Assembly (NCBI GenBank): GCA_035626235.1 | Contig: DASPOB010000052.1 | Coordinates: forward strand, 1 to 63,213 | Direction: 5' to 3' | DNA: 63,213 bases | DNA from: DATFYP01 sp035626235 | GTDB taxonomy: Archaea > Thermoproteota > Nitrososphaeria > Nitrososphaerales > Gagatemarchaeaceae | Made by a program: the position numbers and the translations under genes | Notes under the pieces: model-generated | What the model saw: the letters and a program-made list of their open reading frames with translations, nothing else | Databases searched by the model: none | Told to the model about the DNA's origin: nothing | Part shown: piece by piece, positions 32,836-41,127 of the stretch | Layout: each line of letters begins with the position of its first letter | How positions within the stretch are numbered: position 1 is the first letter of the stretch

Positions 32836-35565
32836 TCAGCTCCCAAGCTCCGCGATGACCCTTTCGACCGCCGAAGCCGCGGCGTCGATCTTGTCCGCGG
32901 ATGGACCCCCTCCCTGGGCGAAGGCCGGCGAGCCCCCCCCTGAGCCTCCCATGAGTGGTGCCAACTTCCTTACGATGTCGCCCGCGGAGACCCCTGCATT
33001 CCGCGCGGACGCCCCCGCGAAGCAGACTACACGAGAGGACTTCGGAGTGGAGAAGAAGCTCACATACACCAGCGAAGGGTCGGACGAGACGCTCTTCTCT
33101 CCCTGAGCAATAATCTGGTCCTCGCCGAACTGCGGACGCACGGACACATATAGCCTTACCGAACCCACTCTTTTCGCGAGGCGCGGGATTTCCGACGCCG
33201 AGAGGTCCGCCAGAGCCTCGCCGAGCTTCTTCTCGCGGGACCTTAGAGCCTCGAGCTCCTGGACGACCGTTCGGGCCACCTTCGGGAGGTTCTCCCTCTG
33301 AGTATCCAGGACCGAAGACAGCTCCTGAAGCTCCGAGTCCATCCTGTGCATGTACTCTATGGCTGCCTCACCAGCCACGAACTCCAGCCTCTCGACTCCG
33401 TCCTGAATCCTCTCAGCTCTCGTTATCTTGATCAGGCCGACCTCTCCTGTGGCGCGGGAGTGCGTCCCGCCGCAGGCCTCTATGTCCCACCCGCCTATGT
33501 TGACGACCCTCAGCAGCTTGGTGGGGACGACTCCTCCCTGGTACAGCCTGAAGCCGTACTTCTGCTCGGCCTCCTGCCTAGGCATCAGGGTGGTCTCCAC
33601 CTTGAGATTCTTTCTCACGATGTCGTTGGCCAGGTCCTCGATGCTCTGAACCTCCTCGGCCGTGAGGTGCGAGAAGTGGGTGATGTCTATCCTGCCGTAG
33701 TCTTCCTCCTTGAACGCAGAGTGCTGCCAGACCCAGGGGCCGAGGACCTGCCTCGACGAACCGTTCAGTATGTGGGTCGCCGTGTGAATCTGGGTTATTC
33801 TCCTTCTCCTTCGCGCATCAACGGAACACTCGACCCTCGAGCCCAGCCTTGGCGCCTTCCCATCGACCTTGTGAATGACGACCTCGCCGTACTTCTCCAC
33901 GTCGACGACCTTGGAACCGCCCATGGTCCCTCTGTCGGGTTCCTGCCCTCCCCCTCGTGGATAGAACGTGGTGGCGTCGAGGACGACGTGGCCTCCGGGG
34001 AAAACCTTCAGCACCTTCGCAGAAAAGTCGAACCCGGCGTCTTCTTCGTAGTACATTAGCCTGGTCGCGGGCAGGTCCGCGATGTCGAACTTCGGCTTGG
34101 GCTCTTCTGCCTCCTTGGTGACGTGCCTCGCCTGAACCTTCTCGTAGAAGTCTTCTGGCATGGTGACGCTCGCCCCGGCTTCCACGAGCTGTTCCGGAGT
34201 GACCCCGTCGGAATCGTACAGGCGAATGAGCTCCTCGGTGGCCACGGGCTTCTTGGAGGTTGAAATTGAGGAGACAATCTTGGCCACCCGCTCGGCCGAC
34301 GAGGAATAGCGATTGGCTTCGACCCCGAGGACTTCGGCGACGTCTTGGCGGTGATCTTCCAGCTCAGGATACATCGCCCTAAGATAGTCGATGTGCCAGT
34401 TGACCACTTCCTCCATCTTGAGCGGGAACTCGTAGTAGTCGATGAAGTTCCTCGCCCTCCTGTAGAGGATTCTGAGGTTGTAGCCGCCGCCCGAGTTGCT
34501 TGGGAGCATGCCGTCCGCGATCCCGAAGAGCAGGGTCTGTGCGTGGTCCGCAATTGCGTAAAGAGCTTCCATTGGGGCCAGCTGGGCCTCCAGTTTCTTC
34601 GCTTCCACTCCGAGCTTCTTCGCGATAAGCTCCCTCTGTCTGCTCAGCGACCCCACCTCGTCTGCGTTCATGGAGCCGGCCAGGCGGGAATACTCGAGGA
34701 AGAGCCCGCTGTCGACCTCGACCTTGCAGAGCTCGTTCATCTTCCCAAGAATGGTCTTCCACTCGGTGTCGTAGACGGTCGGGGTCCCAGTCGAAAGCCA
34801 AGCCCACTTGTTGAGTCCCGTCCCCATGTCAACCACCTTCTCGTCCATCTCCACGTAGTCAGAGGGGCTTCCCTCGAAGGCAGTGAACACAGCGTTCCCC
34901 AGCTCCACACCCCTGACGAAGTACTCAAGGGAGTAGCCGAAGGCGCCGTAGCCGACCCAGACCTGCTCGTTGAAGGTTATTTCCTTCTTGCCAAAGCCGA
35001 ATTCCTTCGTCATCAGCTCGAAATCGAGTTCGATGGTCCTGTCCTTCCAGTACCCCTCCCTGTCGGCGATGCTGTGCTGACCGACCATGACGAAGGAGGT
35101 GCCGTGCTTACCGCTCACTCCGACGTTCGGAATGTCGTTGAACCTCAGACACATCTGGGGGACGACGAGCGGGTTCGCGGGGAGCTGGAAGACGACTTTC
35201 CCGCTCTCGACCCTCTGGAAGTCGACGATCGAAGCGATCGTGAAATAGAGGTCGGGCCTCCACCTGCTCACAACCGGGTACCTCTTGACGCTTGCATGGC
35301 CGTTCTTTACGAAGAAACCCTCGATGGCCTTCCATGCGGAGACCTTGTCGAAGCGCTTGGCCGTCGGCGGGGAGCCGATGAACGAGTAGGGGGAGCAGGG
35401 GGGGTCGTCGCAGACGGTCCGTCCCTCGTCGAGTGTCCAGAAGTACTTGCCGCACTTCGTGCACTGTCTCCTGACGAAGCCTTCCCGCTTGAACAGGTCT
35501 ACGAGGTAGTAGCGCTTGTAGTCGGCGGAGAACTTGGACCTTAGGACTTCCTTCTTCTCGTTCAA
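32836..35565 (-). CDS. alaS: alanyl-tRNA synthetase, archaeal type
   Basis: 909 residues. N-terminal archaeal zinc ribbon CTKCGKYFWTLDEG...CDDPPC, class II core with RFNDIPNVGVSGKHGTSF by parts, editing-domain zinc sites HTATHILNG near residue 600 and CGGTHSRATG near 705, and a C-terminal Gly-rich tail (MGGSGGGSP) as in C-Ala of DHHA1 type. TTG start with TATA-like AAGTTTATC about 40 nt upstream. leuS follows directly. It charges and proofreads tRNA-Ala. Confidence 0.95.
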   Translation of the reverse strand: MNEKKEVLRSKFSADYKRYYLVDLFKREGFVRRQCTKCGKYFWTLDEGRTVCDDPPCSPYSFIGSPPTAKRFDKVSAWKAIEGFFVKNGHASVKRYPVVSRWRPDLYFTIASIVDFQRVESGKVVFQLPANPLVVPQMCLRFNDIPNVGVSGKHGTSFVMVGQHSIADREGYWKDRTIELDFELMTKEFGFGKKEITFNEQVWVGYGAFGYSLEYFVRGVELGNAVFTAFEGSPSDYVEMDEKVVDMGTGLNKWAWLSTGTPTVYDTEWKTILGKMNELCKVEVDSGLFLEYSRLAGSMNADEVGSLSRQRELIAKKLGVEAKKLEAQLAPMEALYAIADHAQTLLFGIADGMLPSNSGGGYNLRILYRRARNFIDYYEFPLKMEEVVNWHIDYLRAMYPELEDHRQDVAEVLGVEANRYSSSAERVAKIVSSISTSKKPVATEELIRLYDSDGVTPEQLVEAGASVTMPEDFYEKVQARHVTKEAEEPKPKFDIADLPATRLMYYEEDAGFDFSAKVLKVFPGGHVVLDATTFYPRGGGQEPDRGTMGGSKVVDVEKYGEVVIHKVDGKAPRLGSRVECSVDARRRRRITQIHTATHILNGSSRQVLGPWVWQHSAFKEEDYGRIDITHFSHLTAEEVQSIEDLANDIVRKNLKVETTLMPRQEAEQKYGFRLYQGGVVPTKLLRVVNIGGWDIEACGGTHSRATGEVGLIKITRAERIQDGVERLEFVAGEAAIEYMHRMDSELQELSSVLDTQRENLPKVARTVVQELEALRSREKKLGEALADLSASEIPRLAKRVGSVRLYVSVRPQFGEDQIIAQGEKSVSSDPSLVYVSFFSTPKSSRVVCFAGASARNAGVSAGDIVRKLAPLMGGSGGGSPAFAQGGGPSADKIDAAASAVERVIAELGS

Positions 35566-35675
35566 ACGGCAGAAACCACTTGTCGGGGGACTCCTCCGCC
35601 GTCAGTAGATAAACTTGGGACGGCTGTTGCTGCAAGTCTTATATACGGAACGGAAAGGCCTGTCTGCGAACCATC

Positions 35676-35981
35676 ATGGAGTATGTCTATGCGGCTCTGC
35701 TCCTCCACAAGCTGGGCAAGCCGGTCAGCGAAGAGAACCTAACGAGCGTGGTGAAGGCCACAGGGGTGGCTCCGGACCAGGTCAAGATCAAGGCATTGGC
35801 TTCGGCTCTCAGCGAGGTCAACATTGATGAGGCGCTGAAGAGCGCCGCGACGATGGCGGTCGCAGCGGCGCCTGCCGCGGCGACAGCAGGAGCCCCGGCG
35901 GCGAAGGCTGAAGAGAAGCCCAAGGAAGAAGAAAAGAAGGAAGAAGAGGCGCTCCAAGGCCTGGCTTCGCTGTTCGGCTAG
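35676..35981 (+). CDS. rpl12: large subunit ribosomal protein P1/L12
   Basis: 101 residues: helical N-terminal dimerisation domain (MEYVYAALLLHKLGKPVSEEN), an Ala-rich hinge (about 65-80), and the charged tail ending EALQGLASLFG, which recruits elongation factors. A strong TATA box CTTATATACG (about 35638-35647) lies 30-38 nt upstream. It faces the L10 gene instead of following it in the same operon, which is unusual. Confidence 0.95.
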   Translation: MEYVYAALLLHKLGKPVSEENLTSVVKATGVAPDQVKIKALASALSEVNIDEALKSAATMAVAAAPAAATAGAPAAKAEEKPKEEEKKEEEALQGLASLFG

Positions 35982-36044
35982 AAGTCCTGGCTTTCGCGAC
36001 GTTCGATCATAGGCAGCATCGCGCTGCTTTTTCCTATCCGCGTC

Positions 36045-36917
36045 TTACTGCAGGCCCTTCTCTTTCGCCTTTGCTTCCAAGGCCGCGGCCTCCGCCTCGG
36101 CTTGGGCCAGGATCCTGCCCGCCGTCTCAGGGGTGACATACCCTGCCTTGACCGCGACCGCTACAGCCTCCCTGTACGCCTTCCCGATCAACTCGGGCGC
36201 GGTCTCGGAAGTGACGTATCCGATGACGATGGCCAGTCCGCGGGACGACGTGTACGCTTCAACGAGGCTCTGCCTGTACTTCTCCAGGTCGATGGCCACC
36301 AGCTCGCCGGCGTAGATCAGGCCGTTCTCGTAGGCGAGTGCGATGGTCAGCCCGGCCTTTATCGGCTTGATGTTAAGCTTCGAAAGGAGGCTCGAAAGCT
36401 TCGGAGAGATGTTCCCGCCCTTCTTGACCGCGACGGAGTCCTTGTTGACCCAGATGCTCCCGCCCTCAATCTTGGTCGGGATCCCCGCCTCCCTGAACTC
36501 GCTGAGAACTGGGCCAGCGGGGAGGCCGGTGTTGCCGGCCGGGACCATGATGTCGTCGGGGGCGACATCTCCCGCCCTCGCCGGGAGGTAGACTTTGCTC
36601 TTATCCAAGGTAAGAAACAGCTTGAACGGGTCGTAGGTCGAGAAGATCAAAGCGTTCTGGCCAGTCAGGTGAGAGAGCAGCTGTTCGGCGTTCTTGATTC
36701 CTGCCTTCTTGAGCCCAAGAATTGCGAGCTTGTTCTTCACGACAAAGACCTCGGCGTGGCCGCGGAGGGCCTTTCTGACCGCCATGAGCTGCGTGGCCCT
36801 CACCTTCGAGAGGCTTGTGACGGCCAAGACTGGGTACCTCTGGGCGAGTTCGCTCACCCTTTCGATGGTTGCGGTCTTCTTCGGGTTGTGCTTGTGAACC
36901 TGGACCGTTTCGCTCAA
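36045..36917 (-). CDS. rplP0: large subunit ribosomal protein P0/L10
   Basis: 290 residues. N-terminal rRNA-binding domain with RYPVLAVTSLSKVRATQLMAVRKAL, then the archaeal insertion (KIEGGSIWVNKDSVAVKKGG). The spine helices that bind P1 dimers follow. The C-terminus is ...EAEAAALEAKAKEKGLQ and has no acidic LFG tail like that of P1. It starts 1 nt after the L1 gene stop, so it is cotranscribed. Confidence 0.94.
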   Translation of the reverse strand: MSETVQVHKHNPKKTATIERVSELAQRYPVLAVTSLSKVRATQLMAVRKALRGHAEVFVVKNKLAILGLKKAGIKNAEQLLSHLTGQNALIFSTYDPFKLFLTLDKSKVYLPARAGDVAPDDIMVPAGNTGLPAGPVLSEFREAGIPTKIEGGSIWVNKDSVAVKKGGNISPKLSSLLSKLNIKPIKAGLTIALAYENGLIYAGELVAIDLEKYRQSLVEAYTSSRGLAIVIGYVTSETAPELIGKAYREAVAVAVKAGYVTPETAGRILAQAEAEAAALEAKAKEKGLQ

Positions 36918-36918
36918 A

Positions 36919-37569
36919 TTAGTCGACCGCCTGCTTTGCGGGTTTCCCCATAGTCGTCTTGACCATGATTGTTCTGATGTTCCTGTCCCCGTTCGGAAGT
37001 TTCTTCACGACCGCCTGGACCGCAGCCAAGATGTTGTCGGCGAGGTTTGCCTCCGAAAGGGTGCTGTCGCCGACCCTGGCGGCGACTCCCAGAGAGCCCC
37101 TGCTCCTGACGCGGACTGCAGTTCTCATCCTCTGGATCATGGCTTCTACTGGCGCGTTGGGCGGCACAGGGGTGGGAATCTTCCCCTTGGGTCCCAGCGC
37201 CGTACCGAGCACCCTGCCTATCCTCGGCATGAGGGCGGTGTCGGCCAGGAAGAAGTCGTACGATCGGGCGAGTTTCTTGGCATCCCTTTTGCTCCCGGCG
37301 TAGTTCTCTAGCTGAGAAGGGTCCATGACCAAGTCTGCCTTGGCGTTCTTGGCCCTGACCGCGAGGTCTCCGGTCCCGATGAAGCAGACTTTGGCCTGTC
37401 TCTTGGCGGGGTGGGGGAGATAGACGATTTCGTTGATGTTCAGGTCGGTCTTCTTTGGGTCGACGTCCCTGAGTTTCACGATCGCCTCTACGGACTGCGT
37501 AAACTTCCGTTCCTTGGACTGCTCCTTCCCCTTCTTGACCAGCTCGGCCAGCTGTTGATTCGAGAGCAT
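36919..37569 (-). CDS. rpl1: large subunit ribosomal protein L1
   Basis: 216 residues. L1 signatures are LMPRIGRVLGTALGPKGKIPTPVPPNA near residue 115 (key GxxLGPKGKIPTP) and RSRGSLGVAARVG. It binds 23S rRNA at the L1 stalk and often represses its own operon in archaea. A TATA-like GCTTTTAACG (about 37604-37613) 40 nt upstream gives L1-L10 its own promoter inside the L11 cluster. Confidence 0.95.
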   Translation of the reverse strand: MLSNQQLAELVKKGKEQSKERKFTQSVEAIVKLRDVDPKKTDLNINEIVYLPHPAKRQAKVCFIGTGDLAVRAKNAKADLVMDPSQLENYAGSKRDAKKLARSYDFFLADTALMPRIGRVLGTALGPKGKIPTPVPPNAPVEAMIQRMRTAVRVRSRGSLGVAARVGDSTLSEANLADNILAAVQAVVKKLPNGDRNIRTIMVKTTMGKPAKQAVD

Positions 37570-37634
37570 GCACTAAGCACGAATTCCTCAACGAGCCTCG
37601 GCGGTGGCGTTAAAAGCGTTTGCCCGATTGAGGG

Positions 37635-38117
37635 CTACTGGAGCTTCGAGTCCCACTTGCCTGAGTCGAGTTCTGCCATGAACTCGCGGGCGTCCTTTCC
37701 CTCGACCTTGACACCCATGCTGACGCAGCTCCCGACCACCTCTCGTACGGCGGACCGCACCGACTTGGCGTAAGAACCGGCCATCTTGCTCTTGGCTATG
37801 CCGACCACCTTGTCAAAGGGGAGGTCTCCGACGAAGTCCAAGTTGGGCTTGCCGGACCCCTTGGGGATGCCGGACTCCTTGGCTATGAGAGCCGAGGTGG
37901 TCGGGGTTCCAACGGTCACGGTGAACTGCTTGGTCTCTTGGTCGACCTCGACCTTCACCGGGACGCGCATCCCTTTGAAGTCGCTGGTCAGCTTATTGAT
38001 TTCGTTCACGATGCCGAGGACGTTCACCCCGAGGGGCCCCAGCGCAGGCCCGAGTGGCGGGCCGGCGCTCGCTTCGCCACCGGTGACCAGCGTGTTAATC
38101 GTCTTCTTGTCTCCCAT
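37635..38117 (-). CDS. rpl11: large subunit ribosomal protein L11
   Basis: 160 residues. N-terminal KTINTLVTGGEASAGPPLGPALGPLGVN (key GPPLGPALGPLGVN) is the L11 signature, with the C-terminal rRNA-binding domain ending near AREFMAELDSG. It sits at the GTPase-associated centre with P0/P1. TATA-like ACTTTTAGCC is about 35-40 nt upstream, so it need not depend on the spt5 promoter. Confidence 0.95.
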   Translation of the reverse strand: MGDKKTINTLVTGGEASAGPPLGPALGPLGVNVLGIVNEINKLTSDFKGMRVPVKVEVDQETKQFTVTVGTPTTSALIAKESGIPKGSGKPNLDFVGDLPFDKVVGIAKSKMAGSYAKSVRSAVREVVGSCVSMGVKVEGKDAREFMAELDSGKWDSKLQ

Positions 38118-38188
38118 GCTTCAGCCCTGATTTGCGGCCCCTCCTGCGAGTCTGGCTAAAAGTCTTAGCTGCCTGCGTCTCACGGTGC

Positions 38189-38212
38189 CGTCGGCCCTCG
38201 CGGGGGCCGGCG
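38189..38212. other. GC-rich hairpin after spt5
   Basis: Inverted repeat CGTCGGCCC-(6 nt)-GGGCCGGCG, nine pairs with one G.T. It begins 3 nt after the spt5 stop and precedes the L11 promoter. No T-run follows on the minus strand, so it may stabilise the spt5 3' end more than terminate transcription. Confidence 0.4.
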
Positions 38213-38215
38213 AGG

Positions 38216-38704
38216 CTACGCCTGCGCTTCGGGCTTGGCCCTGCCCACCAGCCTGACGTAGCTGGCGTCGATGGTTATCGGCATAGCAAACGAGGTGTCT
38301 ATCAGGGTGACCGTGATCTCCTGTTTCTCCTTCTCGACCCTGGCGATCTTCGCCCTCATGCTCTTGAAAGGCCCGGCGACGATCTCCACGGTGTCGTCTG
38401 GGTTGAGTTCGGCGACCATTGACTTGGTCACGAGGAACTTCTCGATGTCCTGGTACTGCATCATTCCGGGAATCTTGCTCCTCACATGCTTGAAGCCCTG
38501 GATGCTCTCGTCGACTACTTGGGAGTTGGGCGCCTCGAAGAGCACGTACCCCTTCCAGGTGTCGAGGGCGAGGACTGAGTAGATCGGCTTGCTCTTCTGC
38601 TGGGCCCGCGTGGCCACGAAGGTGGCGACGGTCCTCTCTTGGCCTCCGGTGGTCTTCACGGGGAATATGGAACTCGTTCTTTCTTGGTCGCTCAAAAAGG
38701 ACAC
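38216..38704 (-). CDS. spt5: transcription elongation factor Spt5 (NusG homologue)
   Basis: 162 residues: NGN domain (RTVATFVATRAQQK ... SVLALDTWKGYVLFEA) and KOW domain (DDTVEIVAGPFKSMRAKIARVEKEKQ by parts, key VEIVAGPFKSM). It binds the RNA polymerase clamp, usually with Spt4, and keeps it processive. The 15-residue N-terminal extension (SFLSDQERTSS) is uncommon, and the real start may be later. It lies between secE and L11, a conserved archaeal order. Confidence 0.93.
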   Translation of the reverse strand: MSFLSDQERTSSIFPVKTTGGQERTVATFVATRAQQKSKPIYSVLALDTWKGYVLFEAPNSQVVDESIQGFKHVRSKIPGMMQYQDIEKFLVTKSMVAELNPDDTVEIVAGPFKSMRAKIARVEKEKQEITVTLIDTSFAMPITIDASYVRLVGRAKPEAQA

Positions 38705-38776
38705 GTAGGAAACAGCCCGATTCGGGAGGTTCTTATAACATTATCCGCCAGTCATGGGCAGACTCGGCGTAGGGTC

Positions 38777-38944
38777 TCATCCGAAGAAGATGTTGCCGAC
38801 CAGCCTAATGATGAAGCCGATTGTGCCCACCAGTGCTATCCCCAGGGTGACCAGTTTCAGGTACAGCGTGAACTCCGCCCTGTCGCTCTTGTGAGAGAGC
38901 TTGAAAATCGCGTTCGCCGACTTCAGGAAGCTTCTGAATCCCAT
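38777..38944 (-). CDS. secE: preprotein translocase subunit SecE/Sss1
   Basis: 55 residues: amphipathic helix SFLKSANAIFKLSHKSDRAEF followed by one membrane helix (LVTLGIALVGTIGFIIRLV), the archaeal SecE/Sss1 pattern. Start ATG 38944; the longer frame upstream is not conserved and overlaps the opposite gene. TATA-like CTCTATAAACC (about 38974-38984) is 30-40 nt upstream. It clamps SecY in the protein-export channel. Confidence 0.9.
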   Translation of the reverse strand: MGFRSFLKSANAIFKLSHKSDRAEFTLYLKLVTLGIALVGTIGFIIRLVGNIFFG

Positions 38945-38971
38945 TGGCTGACTTCGGCATGCGCCGCCGAC

Positions 38972-38985
38972 GCGGTTTATAGAGG
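38972..38985. promoter_or_regulatory. shared divergent TATA region
   Basis: The AT-rich stretch GGTTTATAGAGG reads as TATA on both strands. It lies about 30-40 nt from secE (minus) and about 25-30 nt from the deacylase start (plus), so the two genes appear to share one short promoter region. Confidence 0.5.
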
Positions 38986-39005
38986 TAGCGGCGTGGGGCA
39001 GGATT

Positions 39006-39833
39006 GTGATGCCCCAGGGAGAGCCCGCAACGGTCATCGTCGCCTCTTCGTCCGACCTCGCCTCCAGGACATTAGCCGAAGCGATGGTGGCTGGCCAGGG
39101 TTTCGACTCAACTGGAATCAGCTTCCTCGGGAAGCCGGTCTTCCAGCGAGGCTCGCTGCTGTTGGCGCTCTTCGATGGCCACATCGTGAGCCCGCCCGAC
39201 CTGGACTCCTACTTCAACCCCCAGGCCTACGTCTTCCTCTCGAGGCATGTGGCGGAGTCCGGAATCGCTTCGCTGACCGCCCATACGACGGGCAACTTCT
39301 CGCCAGAGGCGAAGGCCGGCGGCTTGGGGGGAGAGCTTGGTCGCGGTGACCCGGCTCTGCTGAAAGACTACATGATGGCGCTCTGGACCAGGAGGGAGAG
39401 GGTCCCGGCCTACGAAGTCAGCCTGGAGGCCACCCACCACGGGCCCACGTCCCTTTCGAAGCCCGTCGTCTTCGTCGAGCTCGGGTCGTCGGAGCGGCAG
39501 TGGGGGGACAGCCACGCCGCGGGCGTCGTGGCTGAATCGCTCGTCGAGGCGCTGACCCACAGGAGGGTGTGGGAGAAGGTGGCCATCGGGTTCGGGGGAA
39601 CCCATTATCCCGAGAAATTCAACGAGGTCGTCACCGAGGGGGACGTGGCGGTGTCTTTCATCGCGCCGAAGTACGCGCTGGAGCACGTCGACGAGAAGAT
39701 GGTGGGCCAGATGATCCAAAGGACGATGTCGCCGGTCAGGTACGCCCTGATTGACTGGAAGGGGCTGGGACCCCACAAGGATAGAATTATGAAGGTCGTC
39801 GCGCAGTTCGGACTGGAGGTAATCAGGGTCTGA
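39006..39833 (+). CDS. dtdA: D-aminoacyl-tRNA deacylase, archaeal type
   Basis: 275 residues, usual size. Starts are GTG 39006 or the adjacent ATG 39009. Conserved parts: VSPPDLDSYFNPQAYVFLSRH near residue 60 (key FLSRH), GLTAHTTGN-like SLTAHTTGNFS, EATHHGPTSL near 140 (His pair) and FGGTHYPEKFNEV near 195, all diagnostic of the zinc-dependent DtdA family. It hydrolyses D-amino acids from mis-charged tRNAs. The stop overlaps the next gene's start. Confidence 0.92.
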   Translation: MMPQGEPATVIVASSSDLASRTLAEAMVAGQGFDSTGISFLGKPVFQRGSLLLALFDGHIVSPPDLDSYFNPQAYVFLSRHVAESGIASLTAHTTGNFSPEAKAGGLGGELGRGDPALLKDYMMALWTRRERVPAYEVSLEATHHGPTSLSKPVVFVELGSSERQWGDSHAAGVVAESLVEALTHRRVWEKVAIGFGGTHYPEKFNEVVTEGDVAVSFIAPKYALEHVDEKMVGQMIQRTMSPVRYALIDWKGLGPHKDRIMKVVAQFGLEVIRV

Positions 39834-40144
39834 CGGCCTCAAGGTTCGCAGCCAAGGTCTACCAGCTCACTTCCGAGGTGCCGCGCGGAAAGGTCACGAC
39901 CTACGGGACCATAGCGGCGAAGATGGGTAAGCCGGGAGCCAGCAGGGCGGTGGGGGCCGCGCTCAGGGCGAACCCGACCCCAATCGTTGTCCCCTGCCAC
40001 AGAGTCGTCAAGCAGGACGGAACCCTCGGAGGCTACGGAGGGCCGACGGGTACCGGGAGGAAGGCCGAACTACTACGGAAAGAGGGGGTGGCGGTCCGGG
40101 GGATGCGGGTGGACCTGTCGAAGTACCTGTTCACTTGGCGGTGA
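39830..40144 (+). CDS. ogt: methylated-DNA-protein cysteine methyltransferase
   Basis: 104 residues. The active-site motif PCHRVV is near residue 60, preceded by the winged-helix motif GKVTTYGTIAAKMG and ARAVGAALRANP-like SRAVGAALRANP. It is a minimal C-terminal MGMT domain that takes alkyl groups from O6-alkylguanine onto Cys. No ATG, GTG or TTG can give the RFAAKVYQLTSEVPRGKV part; CTG 39830, overlapping the dtdA stop as CTGA, is the likely start. A GTG at 39878 would remove conserved residues. Confidence 0.9.
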   Translation: MTASRFAAKVYQLTSEVPRGKVTTYGTIAAKMGKPGASRAVGAALRANPTPIVVPCHRVVKQDGTLGGYGGPTGTGRKAELLRKEGVAVRGMRVDLSKYLFTWR

Positions 40145-41090
40145 GCGTGGAGAGCTCTTTGGCCCCTAGCATGAGGAAGCAGAGCAGCGCTTTCTCCGTG
40201 TGCATCCGATTCTCCGCCTCGTCGAATACGACCGACTGGGGGCCGTCAATCACCTCGGGCGTCACCTCTTCTCCCCTGTGGGCCGGAAGGCAGTGCTGAA
40301 AGACGGCGTCAGGCTTGGCGAGAGACATGAGGTTCCCGTTTACCTGATACCTCGGGAGGAAGGCCGCCTCGCGCTTCTTCCTCTCCTGGTCTAGGCCCAT
40401 GGAGACGAAGGTGTCTGTCATCACGCAGTCGGCCCCTTTGACCGCAGCCCTTGGGTCGTTCACGAGCGTGATTTTTGAGCCGGTCGACTTCGACAGTCTT
40501 GAAGAGGATTCGAACATATCGCGGAGCGGTTCGTAGCCCCTCGGGGTTGCCGCGGTGAAGTCGATGCCGGCCAGCGCCGCCCCGAACAGCCAAGAGTTGC
40601 AGACGTTGTCTCCGTCTCCAACCCACGCAACCTTCAGCCCCTTCAGCCTGCCTCTGTGCTCTCGGAGAGTCAGTAGGTCCGCGAGGATTTGCGCGGGGTG
40701 GTGCAGGTCGCTCAGGCCGTTAGCCACCGGGACGGTCGCCGTCTTGGCCAAGCGCTCCAGGTCTGAGTGTTTGTTGACCCTCGCCACGATGCAATGAACG
40801 TACCTTGAGAGGACGTTGGCCGTGTCTTCCACGGTCTCTCCCCTTCCCAGCTGGAGCTCGGTCGAGCTGAGGCTTATCGGGCTCCCTCCGAGCTCGTCAA
40901 TCGCCACCTGGAAGCTCACCCTCGTCCTTGTGCTCGGTTTTTCGAAAATCAGCGCCACGGTCTTCCCGTCGAGAGCGCCCCGGCCCAGGCCCGACGTCCT
41001 GCCTTCCTTTAGCCTCGCCGCCAGGTCTAGTATCGTCGTCAGGTCCTCGGGGGCAAGCTCGCCCAGTGTCAGGAGGTCTTTGCCTCTCAT
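40131..41090 (-). CDS. argF: ornithine carbamoyltransferase
   Basis: 319 residues, full length. Carbamoyl phosphate site EKPSTRTRVSF near residue 52 (STRTR), HPAQILADLLT near 130, ornithine site DTFVSMG near 230 (SMG loop), and HCLPAHRGEEVT near 275. It joins carbamoyl phosphate and ornithine into citrulline for arginine synthesis. The SMG loop separates OTC from aspartate transcarbamoylase. The 3' end overlaps ogt by 14 nt on the opposite strand. Confidence 0.94.
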   Translation of the reverse strand: MRGKDLLTLGELAPEDLTTILDLAARLKEGRTSGLGRGALDGKTVALIFEKPSTRTRVSFQVAIDELGGSPISLSSTELQLGRGETVEDTANVLSRYVHCIVARVNKHSDLERLAKTATVPVANGLSDLHHPAQILADLLTLREHRGRLKGLKVAWVGDGDNVCNSWLFGAALAGIDFTAATPRGYEPLRDMFESSSRLSKSTGSKITLVNDPRAAVKGADCVMTDTFVSMGLDQERKKREAAFLPRYQVNGNLMSLAKPDAVFQHCLPAHRGEEVTPEVIDGPQSVVFDEAENRMHTEKALLCFLMLGAKELSTLTAK

Positions 41091-41127
41091 CGGACTGGCG
41101 AACGCGGAGGAGGGGGTTAAAGTTTCC

